The notes below the pieces were generated by a model that saw nothing but the letters and a program-made list of their open reading frames with translations, did no database searches and was not told the DNA's origin. Positions 51,813 through 61,449 of a DNA stretch of 64,000 nt are shown one piece after another. A program made the position numbers and the translations under genes. The first letter of the stretch is position 1, and the number at the start of each line of letters is the position of its first letter. Origin of the DNA: Moringa oleifera (Eukaryota > Streptophyta > Magnoliopsida > Brassicales > Moringaceae); contig JAJFZO010000256.1 of NCBI GenBank assembly GCA_021397835.1, positions 1,403,501-1,467,500 of the forward strand. Direction: 5' to 3'.

Positions 51813-52490
51813 TTGTTGAAAAATAATGAATTTAAAAAGTTTATTAGGTGCTATAAGTTATCTTTCCTGCAAAGAATCCTACATCTAAGAGGAATGAGCT
51901 TCTTAAGTGGTATATAAAATGTGAGATTTTACTTGGGGTTAAGCCCTAAGAGGCACCCCATTTTTAGTAGAGGAAGGAGGAGACAGGGCCATCAAGGCCC
52001 ATCACAAACGCTTGCAACACCGTCGATTGTAGTGCTAAGTTGAACCTAAGTACGAGCTTGGGCTTGGGCTGCGTGGCACGTACATCTATTTATTTATTTT
52101 TTTGTTTGGACACATTAGCACCACTTCAGCATAAGATTAGGTCTGCTGTTGACTCATCCACTACCAATGTGACAAAAAGATCTTATCTTCTAACGTTACT
52201 TTATCTTTTATATGGCTTACATGCAGAGGGTTATAATCCTGTACAGACTGCTACCCTCCCATGGAAATCTCACTAGTTTTCACTATATAAACCCTTCCTT
52301 CCATTTCTCATAACACACCAAAGCTTGAAGCTTGTCTCATCTTTTCTCTTCTGTTTTCCTTTCTTTTTTATATCTCTTTAATTTTAGGGTTTTATTTTCT
52401 CTAATTTTGTAGTTTTATTTTTTTTAATTTTAGGGTTTTATTTTTTTTAATTTTTGAGATTTTATTTTTTAAAAAAAATATAAAATCTTA
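51813..52490 (+). repeat. LTR-like inverted repeat, left arm
   Basis: Begins TGAAAAATAATGAATTT and runs to a tract of imperfect roughly 28-bp repeats containing TTTTAGGGTTTTATTT. It has a CACTATATAAACCC TATA-like box (about 52,280) followed by CATAACACACC, as in an LTR promoter. The reverse complement is present at about 52,880-53,490 with many substitutions and indels. It lies downstream of the copia remnant and may be its 3' LTR or an unrelated solo LTR. Confidence 0.8.
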
Positions 52491-52879
52491 ATTAATTTAT
52501 TTTATTTAAAATACGAATAAATTTAATAAAATGTAATATTTTTGGATTCTTACTGTGCATAAAAAATTCGAGACAAAAATATCTGAGCTATTTTATTATA
52601 GGGATGATAAACTGTATCACCCGAAATAAATAGTAAACAAAAAAGATATTACTAAAATTTCAGTAAGCTGAGTCATAAACTTGGACATTTTCTTTAAGAT
52701 GTTTCGCATCTCCGTCCTCGGTGTGTAGTAGTTTATAACCCCATCGGTCCCTTGATAAATCAGCTCAGATATATTTGTCTTAGATCTCTTATGAACAGTA
52801 AAGATCCAAAAATACTACACCTTCTTCAATTTTTTAGAAATTCAAATAAAATAAATAAATTAGAATTTTATTTTTTAAA

Positions 52880-53490
52880 AAGAAAAATAAAATCCAACAA
52901 ATTAAAAAAAATAGAATTTCAAAAATTAAAGGAAGATAAAATCTCAAAATTAAAGAAAATAAAACCCTAAAATTAATGAGATATAAGAGTTTGATTAGAT
53001 AAGAGAGAAGATGAGGGAAGTTTTAAGGTTTGATGTGTTGTGAGAGAGTAGGAGGAACGGCTTGTATAGTGAAAATCGATGAGGTTTTCACAAAAGAGTA
53101 GTAGTCTATACGGAATAGTGATCCTTTGCATGTAAGCCGCATGGAAGATAAGGTCTCTTTATCACGTTAGTGGACAGATGAGTTAGTAGCAGATTCGATC
53201 TTATGCTGAGATGGCGTTGATGTGTCCAAGCAAAAAAATAAATAAATATAAAAATATAGGTGCCACTTAGCGAACGGACAGCGGTGGCAATGGCGCACGT
53301 ACGCATTTGTGATGGGCCTTGATGTGGTTGTCTCTCCCCTCCTCAAACAAAAATGAGGTACCACTTAGAGGCCAACCCTAAGTAAAATTTACCACTTAAC
53401 AAGCTCATTTCTTTTAGATTTAAGATTCTTTCTAAGAGGGATAACTTATAGCACTTAATAAACTTTTTAAATTCATTATTTTTTCAATAA
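52880..53490 (-). repeat. LTR-like inverted repeat, right arm
   Basis: Reverse-complement partner of 51,813-52,490. Shared blocks in order: AATGAATTTAAAAAGTTTATTA, AAGTTATC, GAGCTT.TTAAGTGGTA, TTTTACTT.GGGTT, CATCAAGGCCCATCACAAA, GGACACAT, CATAAGAT, TTACATGCA and TTTTCACTATA. It retains a CACTATACAAGCC version of the TATA region. The two arms face each other across a roughly 390-bp centre. Confidence 0.8.
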
Positions 53491-53499
53491 TTAATGTTG

Positions 53500-54400
53500 C
53501 TTCTTTAGGCAACTCAAAAAGGTAAGTAATTGCTCCCACTGTTTTAATTAAGTATCGCATATGGATAATAATATCGAGGAGTCAACTTCTCATTCATTTG
53601 TTTGGTTAATAATTTTTGTTTATATGGTTGGACATTTAAACAGATCATGTCTCTAACTACAAATTGTACATCTTTTTTTTTTTTGGCATATGCGGCATTT
53701 TGCATCTTCTATTGAGTTCTTATGTGAGGCTTTTTAATTCATGAAAGATAGCATCTCCAACCATAGGCTGCCTTTTAAAATGTAGTTGTAGAATCAATTT
53801 CATCATGCAAAAGCAATGGAGGATCATGCATAAAATATACAAAAAGTTGTAAATTGTGTGAAATTATGAAATGAAGTATTATAAGAGTAGTCAATTAGTA
53901 CTAGCAAATAGAGTTATCCATTGTGAAATATTAATATGTGTTTTCATACAACAATGTACTACTTTAATTTAACCATCTATTTAAGGATGATATGTTATAG
54001 TCATCAAAAGTTTTGTGTCATAAAGCTTGAAATACAATCAACTAATAAAAGTACTCACTACTAATATAAATAGATGCGATGGCCTTTGGACAAATGATTG
54101 AAGATTCACGAGCATTAGAAGGTTGTTACCCTAACGTAGGAGTGATAAAAGAAAAAGATCATTCTCGATTATATTTCCTTGGTTACCAACTATGGTGTTA
54201 TTTGTGGGAAACGTACGAAAAGCCATAGGTTTCCCTTTACCTTTTGTAACTAAGAGAGATGTTGTTAAGAAGGAACTTGGCACCTTCATCGAAATATAAA
54301 AACCAAGTAGATTTGGCACACTTAATGGAAGAAGTTCCAAGTACGTCGCGGATGTTGACCAATTGACGGTCCTACGCTAACACTAGCAAGAGTTGAATGA
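53500..54400 (-). mobile_element. Ty3-gypsy integrase remnant
   Basis: Minus-strand reading from about 54,350 down: ELLPLSVPNLLGFYISM (the QPLP.P...W..ISMDF motif of plant gypsy integrase); a MTYHP.IDG-like stretch near 53,990 (compare the TAYHPQTDGQ motif); HDPPLLL near 53,820; then VRDMICLNVQPYKQK and NEKLTPRYYYPYAIL near 53,580-53,680, the conserved integrase C-terminal domain; and finally KEATLI at 53,500. There are many stops. The continuation of this frame is found at 48,165. Confidence 0.78.
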
Positions 54401-54619
54401 CATTTCGATGTAACCGTGGTATTGTGATTAAGGTATTGTGTAAGTCATTAATTTCATATTAGAGTAAAAGCGTTGTTTGTCTCCAATTTAAGAGCTATAC
54501 CGTGGATATGAAGTTGAATCTAATCATTTCCGCAAAGTGAAAGGGGATGTTTCTTTTCAAAATTTAATGGATGATGATTCTCCCGTATCATCACTATGGA
54601 TACGTAAGTGAATATCACT

Positions 54620-55850
54620 TTACTTCTTTTTATAATGATAGCTTGAATATCTTTTTACATCCGTAAAAAATTTTAAGTTAAAATTCGTTATATAAGATCT
54701 TTAATTTGAACATCTTTAATTTTTAAATATTTTAATGATGTTCAATTTAGATTAAATTGATAAATTAAGATTTGATTTATCACTTTTTAAACATAAGAAT
54801 TTGATTGGTGACACTTTTTAAACATAAGAATTTGATTGGTGATATAAGATAAATATTAAGATTTTATGAAATTTTTATCCTTAAAAACTGTTAAGAGTAA
54901 ATTAAATTTTTTAAAAATATATAGGAGGCAAAAAGACTATTTTTTCTTGCCTTTTTCTAAATCAATTTCTCCTTTTGCATATCAATAGCCCTCTCATGAA
55001 GCAAAAGCTGAAATGTCTTATTGTTTTTTTCAATTAATTGTCTTAAGTACTTTCTTCATCATGATTAAAGTTTATTATTTTGTTTTACTATTATCCAATT
55101 TTGTTTTTGTATCTTCAATTTATATTTTCTTTGGGAATAATAGTGGTAATTAACGGGATAACATCACCACTTAACAAATTGAACTTCAATTTCAAATTAG
55201 TTTTTTGCCAAGGCCTTTCTCTTCTTTCAAATTTTAGTTACAACATCTACTTCAAGTGACGGGTTCCATTCTCTAAAAATAACTTCTTATTTTTTTGTTT
55301 TTAGTATTTAAAAAAATCAATCTGAACTGATTTGAAAATCTTCATATTTTAAAATGTATTTATAAAAGTATTACTCTACTATGACCACTTTAATGAGAAT
55401 CAATAGATCTAAATTTGACTCTGGAATGACACATCCATAGTTAACTTTCGTTAAACAGAAAAGCCAATATGGGCATTGGGTCCATGGCCCTTCAAATTGA
55501 GCTGGTAAGAGACGTAATCTTTGGTTGCTCATAAATGGCGGAATAGGCTGTGCAACTCCTTGAAAGGACATCTGCTACACCTTCCCAACTTGGTTCTTTG
55601 CCTTTATTTTGTTTCACCAACTTTATTTTTTTATAAAAAAAGTAAATTTTGTACAATAAATGGGTAATTGGCATTAAAAGTAAACTTAGAGATGAGACCT
55701 TTTAATGAATGGATCATAAGCTAAGATCATCATCCACCACGGATGCACTTTGAGGAAGTGCTGCTTACAGAATTAGGTCATGACAACCCGTGAGCAAAAA
55801 ATTACATATACATTCGTAAATTTGTAAAATCAATAAAAACTAAATGTTGC
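54620..55850. other. AT-rich intergenic DNA
   Basis: No gene recognised. A 32-bp direct repeat (ACACTTTTTAAACATAAGAATTTGATTGGTGA-like) sits at about 54,780-54,842. A short less AT-rich patch at 55,440-55,620 has no supportable coding frame. Confidence 0.5.
55658..55806. repeat. Diverged direct repeat pair, copy 1
   Basis: Shares GGCATTAAAAGTAAACTTAG-like, GAGATGAGACC / GAGATAAGCCC, GCATAAGATAAG-like, ATGCACTTTGA and AATTAGGTCATGA words with 56,475-56,610, same orientation. Confidence 0.55.
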
Positions 55851-55861
55851 TTTTTTTTTTT

Positions 55862-55892
<31 letters not shown>

Positions 55893-55897
55893 GGGGG
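55851..55897. repeat. T21 followed by G26
   Basis: Twenty-one T (55851-55871) immediately followed by twenty-six G (55872-55897), then TGAGGGGTGTGGGGG. Homopolymers this long are rare in plant DNA and are candidates for instability, a G-quadruplex or an assembly error. Confidence 0.9.
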
Positions 55898-56474
55898 TGA
55901 GGGGTGTGGGGGACTCTTCAATGTTTTAAGTTAATATGTGAACAGAAGAGAGTAAGGTTTTATATGTCTGAAAAGCTACCTCAATTCTTGATTTATAGAT
56001 GTACTAGGTACACACTAAGAATTTTCATTGTAACTAATTAAGTGTATAATAGTTTAATTAAGAGTCAATTTTGGAAATTCTATGGAGTTATATATCTCTA
56101 AATTAATAGATTAATTTGTAATTGTATTTGTTGAGTTTGTCATTAGATTTTAAGTTTAAGATTTCATAAATTAATGTTGAACTTTAAATTTTTTATTAGT
56201 TTATGGGTGATAACATAACCAAAAAAATTCAAAAAGTATCTCACTTATAAAAGAAATTGATGAATTTGTATTAGCATCAGAGATTAGTGAACTTCTAAAT
56301 TGAGAATAGATGTTTCACATTTATCTTTGTTCCACTTTTCAAATTGTGAAAACAAGCCCCTCCATGAATATGCTATTCTTTACTTGTCAGGGTTAGCTGC
56401 TCCCCTTTTTTTTTTATTTCTTTCATGAACTTTATATAAAAAATTAAAGTAAATTCATGCAATAAAAATGGGCC

Positions 56475-56625
56475 CCTTGACATCAAAAACAAAGTTAGAG
56501 ATAAGCCCATTTATTGGACTGAGCATAAGATAAGGTAATCAGGCATCAGTAAATGCACTTTGATGATTTCCTTGCAGAAATTAGGTCATGATGGCCCATA
56601 GACCATAAAGAAAATTAGGTCATGT
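56475..56625. repeat. Diverged direct repeat pair, copy 2
   Basis: Partner of 55,658-55,806; ends with AATTAGGTCATGATGGCCC where copy 1 has AATTAGGTCATGACAACCC. A shorter third echo (AAAATTAGGTCATG) follows at about 56,612. Confidence 0.55.
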
Positions 56626-57824
56626 GTCTCCTCACCTTGCTTGCTTATCCCAAGAGTATCTTCACAATTCACGTGGGTTAGGTCATGTTTTTATGTTTTC
56701 ATAGCAGGGCCTTGGCTTTCTGTTTCAAAAAAAAAAAAATGAATGAAAATTTTGTGTTGATTGAATATTGTGTTGAATTTTTAATAAAAGATTATAAAAT
56801 ATTTTAATAATTTATAATCTTAATAAAAAATTAAATTATAAAATTTATTAAACTATGAGGTATTGCAATTTTATTACAATTAACAGATGATGTTGATGCT
56901 TTTTAATTGGTTTCTCTCACGTGTTTGTTTTGTATGAAAACAGTTAGGGGATGAGGTTCTCTTATGAATGGTATTCTTTGATATCTATTGCATTTTTCAG
57001 TACCTGACTCAGCATCACCTTTATCTTCCTTTCTTTGAAGTTTTTGCCTCCTAAGTTTATACCATTTCAGTTCTCAAGGATTTTACCCTCTTAGCCCAAA
57101 CACCTATGAGTTTTAATGACAAAAGGGAAGGAAATTACCAACTTATATATACATGTATATTAAAATGTATCAAAATAATTGAATTTTGTATAATTTAAAT
57201 AAATATTAAAAAATTATCAGTCATATTTTATTAGATGATGTATTAATTTAATAATGCATTGGCTACTACCACTGATGATTTTAGGTATTTTACTATGAAT
57301 TTTTTATAATTTTAAAACGCATTCATTTAGCCCTTCACATGTTCAATGTTTGAATCTTCTCATGGGTTACTAGAATTATTGGTTATTAATTTCAAGGTTC
57401 ATGATTAACAGATGAGGTTTTAGTTTTTTAATAATTTATCATAATGGTATGACAAAAAAAAATCGATAAATATCATGATTATCAAAATTAGACATTTTTG
57501 CTTTTAATTACGATGCTATGATGTTTAGAAACAGCTTGCATTAGATTACGCAAAGCATCACTTAAAAATAAAGAATAATAATTAACATGAGATAATCCTT
57601 ATCGACACCGCATTATGAGTAATATGTCATGCATTACGTACCGTCTTGTAAATCAAAAGCTTGCCTAATTGTGTTTATGGAGAGTGACACACATCTTTTA
57701 CGTCGGAATCCATTGTCCCCCAACATCTAGAGTCACACTTTTTTATGAGAAAATAATCGACGATAACGTTCCAAATCTAGTTGTCGACGTTATTAGGTTT
57801 AAGTGCCCGTTTGTGAAGATCATT

Positions 57825-58065
57825 CGGAGGTTGGCTTCCATTACCCTAAAAGTTCCTTAAATTATGAACCAAATACCCTATAATCCCAAAAGCTAGTGAT
57901 ATGAGTAGGTATAAAATCACTTAATTGATTCTAATGTCACGATGGGATCATCATGTTCAAGTAATTAATTAAGTTAATTTGAGGTAAATTTAAAACAGAA
58001 TTGATTGAACCAAATGTTGTGCCTTTCTTATCAATGGTGGGTACCAAGGATCTAACACCAACATT
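57825..58065. repeat. Direct repeat pair, copy 1
   Basis: Starts CCATTACCCTAAAAGTTCCTTAAATTA and ends GGTACCAAGGATCTAACACCAAC when read in short pieces. The same start and end words occur in 58,118-58,384 (CCATTACCCTAAAAAGTACC and GGTACCAAGAATCTACCACC), with GAATT, TTAATTT and TATAAAAT words between. Confidence 0.65.
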
Positions 58066-58117
58066 ATTAACCTTATGTACCCATTTGCTAAAAGTTTCTA
58101 TTGCCCTAAATTATGGC

Positions 58118-58384
58118 GTAATTGTGAGATTTCCAAAAGTTCCCATTACCCTAAAAAGTACCTTAAATTAAGAGGCACTTGCTCAAAAAAGCAGCATCAC
58201 TATGAGCCGGTGAGGCATATAAAATTGCTTAGAGATTTGATTCTATAATCATATTAGTATCACCTAGTTATACTTACTCGTTTAATCCTGTGAATTGAAT
58301 TTCATTTACATATTTAATTTCAAATGAACTGACCCTTGAAATTTCTTGTCACTGATGATAAAGGTACCAAGAATCTACCACCAA
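58118..58384. repeat. Direct repeat pair, copy 2
   Basis: Second copy of the 57,825-58,065 block, about 270 bp, same orientation, adjacent. Divergence indicates an old local duplication. No coding potential. Confidence 0.65.
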
Positions 58385-58399
58385 CTTTAAATTTTATTT

Positions 58400-60960
58400 T
58401 AATGTTAATGAGACATTTGGTGACCCAAAAAGTCGGAATGGGACAAGAAAAAACAAGATTTATTACCAGATTCAATGTTTGAATTTTTATTAAGAAATCA
58501 GTTTACATGATTAAAAATAAATAAATAAATAATTTATAAGGTCCTTTGGGCCATCTAAACTGATTATAATTAATATTACTAAATTAATTAATGATTGCAT
58601 ACAAGGCACATGATTAGTTTAAAATTGATTTTCATGAGATAAAGACAATGGCATCTATAATTTATTTTATAAAAAAAAGAAATTAAAATATAAAGGAGTC
58701 TGGAGCCCTAGTTGAGGAACATGTCACCAGTTTATTTATTTTATTCATGAAATCAAAAAATATGGATGCAATTTATTTAGTCAGTTGGCATTAAAGTCAA
58801 AATCCAAAGATACTGACAGTTGCAGAGTCGCAGCTGCGGCCAATGAAGCCCACATGAAGATTATCTTTTCGTACGTTTAGTTTTTTTTATTTTTTTGTTT
58901 CCCTTTTTGACCATCAATTTGGAGGGACCTTTATTGTACAATTACCTGCAGTATCAGAAAATAAATAGACCTTATCTGAATAATTGATATTTTTATTTTA
59001 AAAATACGCAATATTTAAATTTAATAAAATTTTAAATAATTATTTTTATAATTTTTTGATAATTTAAATTTCAGAAAACTTAATATTTAAAAATATTTAA
59101 AGTGGTAGTCCAATTTTGTTTTATGTTGATGAAAAACTATAAGTTAAAATTTGTTAGACAATAATATAAGTTAAAATTTGTTAACAAAATTTAATTTAGT
59201 TTATTATCATTATTTCAACAAATAAAATAAAAATAATTTATTTATTTAATTATAAGTCAACTTTTGTCATTCAACTCAATGTAAGATATAGAAGAAAATT
59301 CAACAACACATTTTTCATGTTTTTTATTTTATTATTTTCTTCCCAATGAACCAAAAAGTAGCTAATAACTTAAAACTCTTATATATTTTTTCAAAAAAAT
59401 CATAAAAAATAATTAATAAATGATTATTTAACTTGTATAAGATACAATTCAAAATTTTAAATAAAATTTTACTTGTTTATATATACAATAATTTATTAAA
59501 AATTAAAGTTTAAAATTAATTATTAATTTATTATTGTATTATATGATTGCATTAGTAAAGTGCAGCAACTTCAAACAACTTGGCAAATTGTTGTATGTAG
59601 GTGAAAACCACGACATGTTTCCAAGTGGATCTACGTGGCACTCACCGCATAAAAGTCATAAGGTGTCTTTACACGTGTCAATCATAGGACCACAAGTTAA
59701 TTAGGAATTGCATGCAACGGTCTGTGTTAATATCAGTGCCCTTGCCCATTGGCGTGCGTGCGTTCTTGCTGTTTGGTATTTGTATTTGTGACACAGGAAC
59801 CTGTTTGGACCACAAATTCAAAACAGGTGCCGTCTTTGTCTTTTTCTTTAAAAATAATAATTATTAAAATTTAAAATAAAAATCTTGTTTAAAATTTAAA
59901 ATTTTAATTTTTTTCTTCTATCAAACTTGATTTTCAAAAAATATTCAAACAAGTCATAATTATTATCCAAATTAGACATTAATTTAAAATAATTATAAAA
60001 ATTAATATTATTTTTGTTAAAATAATTGAATAGATTTTATTGATGAAATTTGAATAAATTTTATCTAGTGAACTAATTTTTATGATTTTTTTTTTAATTT
60101 TGGGGATATGAATTTTTTTAAAAAGTTCTTTATAATAAAATTTTATTTCTTAATTCATCAAAATTTTTAAATTACAATTTCTTATAAAAATTCCTAATTT
60201 AAATATCTTTACTTTAAAAAATTTTGATGAAATTTAATTTGATTCAAATTTGTAAAAAAAATTGTCAAAAATGTTTTAAAAATTATGATTTGTTTGAATA
60301 GAAGAAAAATTAAAGGATTTTTATTTTAATTTTTTAAAAACTAAGTAAATGAAAAATTATTTGATTTATTTTATTCAAGATGATCTTTCCATGAATTGTA
60401 CGGACAACTGTTTTTTTATTTTTAAATTTTGATGTGTCAGAAAATCATAGAAATGCATTTTAAATATATTCCTATTTTTAATGCATTTTATTGTGTAATT
60501 TATAGATATTATTTAATATTAAAAAATAATTTTTACTGAATTTTGTTGAATATTATGATCTATTTGGAAAATTTTTATTGAAAACTTGAAATATTTTGTG
60601 CTAAGTTTATAATATAACTAAATAAAAATAATTGATAAATATGCTTGAAAGTTTTTAAAAATATAAATAGAATTTAAAATATCATTACAAAATAATTATG
60701 TAGTATTTAAAATATTTTTAAAAAATCATACTGTTAAATTTTTAAAAACTCATGAATAAATAATTTGTAAGTTGGACGATTATTCAAGAGTAAACTCAAA
60801 ATAAAGTATAAATTATATTTAAGTTATTTTTAAATATTTTTTAATAATAATATGTTTAATTTTTTAAGTTAATTGAATCAAATCTTAATTTAAACTAAAA
60901 ATAATATTAGTTCTTTTTTTATTTTTAAAATGATAATATTATAATAAAATATAAATAATA
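58400..60960. other. AT-rich intergenic DNA with a small ACGTG-containing patch
   Basis: No gene found. At about 59,570-59,830 a less AT-rich patch contains TACGTGGCAC and TACACGTGTCA, ABRE-like sites, plus GCATGCAACGG and GCGTGCGTGCG. Nothing downstream of it looks coding. Confidence 0.5.
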
Positions 60961-60989
60961 TGATATGATTATACCAATAAGATTATTTT

Positions 60990-61400
60990 TATTTTGCTCT
61001 CTCTCTTTCTCTCTCCCAGGATCACGGGTGCGTTGGGCTTACAAGAGGACAAAAGAGAGGAGAGGGAGACTCCTATGTGACCTACGGCAGGGAATCCCTC
61101 GTGAAATCTGGCCGAAAGGACCCTTAAACAGAAGGCAACCCACGCTTCTTACCTAATGGTGCCTGATACCGGGCCCACTCCAGACTCAGTGGGGCCCTGG
61201 AGGCAGTGGGCCTAGATTTCCTGGATCAGAAGTCCGTAATGGCCGCTTGTCTAGTCTTCTCCACTAAAACAAAAGCCGAGATTGCTTTAGATTCCTTCGA
61301 GCCTATTAGATTCTGCCACGTCGTAAAGTGTCATGATCCCGATGCCTGCACGCTTGCCTCAGCTTCAATGACTCAGATACCCTCTGCTACAATCTTAACC
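60990..61400. promoter_or_regulatory. Orphan GC-richer, promoter-like island
   Basis: Starts with a CT tract (60,998-61,018), followed by about 390 bp of balanced composition in otherwise AT-rich DNA. It contains several GGGCC-type motifs (CGGGCCCAC about 61,168; GGGGCCC about 61,192; GTGGGCCTAG about 61,207) and CCACGTCG. Short open frames run through it on the plus strand (60,965-61,156 and 61,206-61,445), but they show no recognisable domain and end in AT-rich DNA. Either a promoter or leader whose gene is lost or outside view, or an exon of an unknown gene. Confidence 0.35.
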
Positions 61401-61449
61401 ACAGTTTTTATTTTTATTTTTGGATATTTGTATTTATTAAGTTAATTAA

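Noticed and set aside
52381..52480. Interstitial telomere repeat (TTTAGGG words)
   Set aside because: TTTAGGG occurs only as part of a roughly 28-bp imperfect repeat inside the LTR-like arm, not as a tandem heptamer array.
51813..53490. CRISPR array or DNA transposon with terminal inverted repeats
   Set aside because: This is a eukaryotic genome. The arms are LTR-like with internal promoter features, and there is no transposase between them.
60965..61445. Protein-coding exon in the 61-kb island
   Set aside because: The frames are short, not joined by convincing splice sites and end in AT-rich DNA. Kept only as a promoter-like island.
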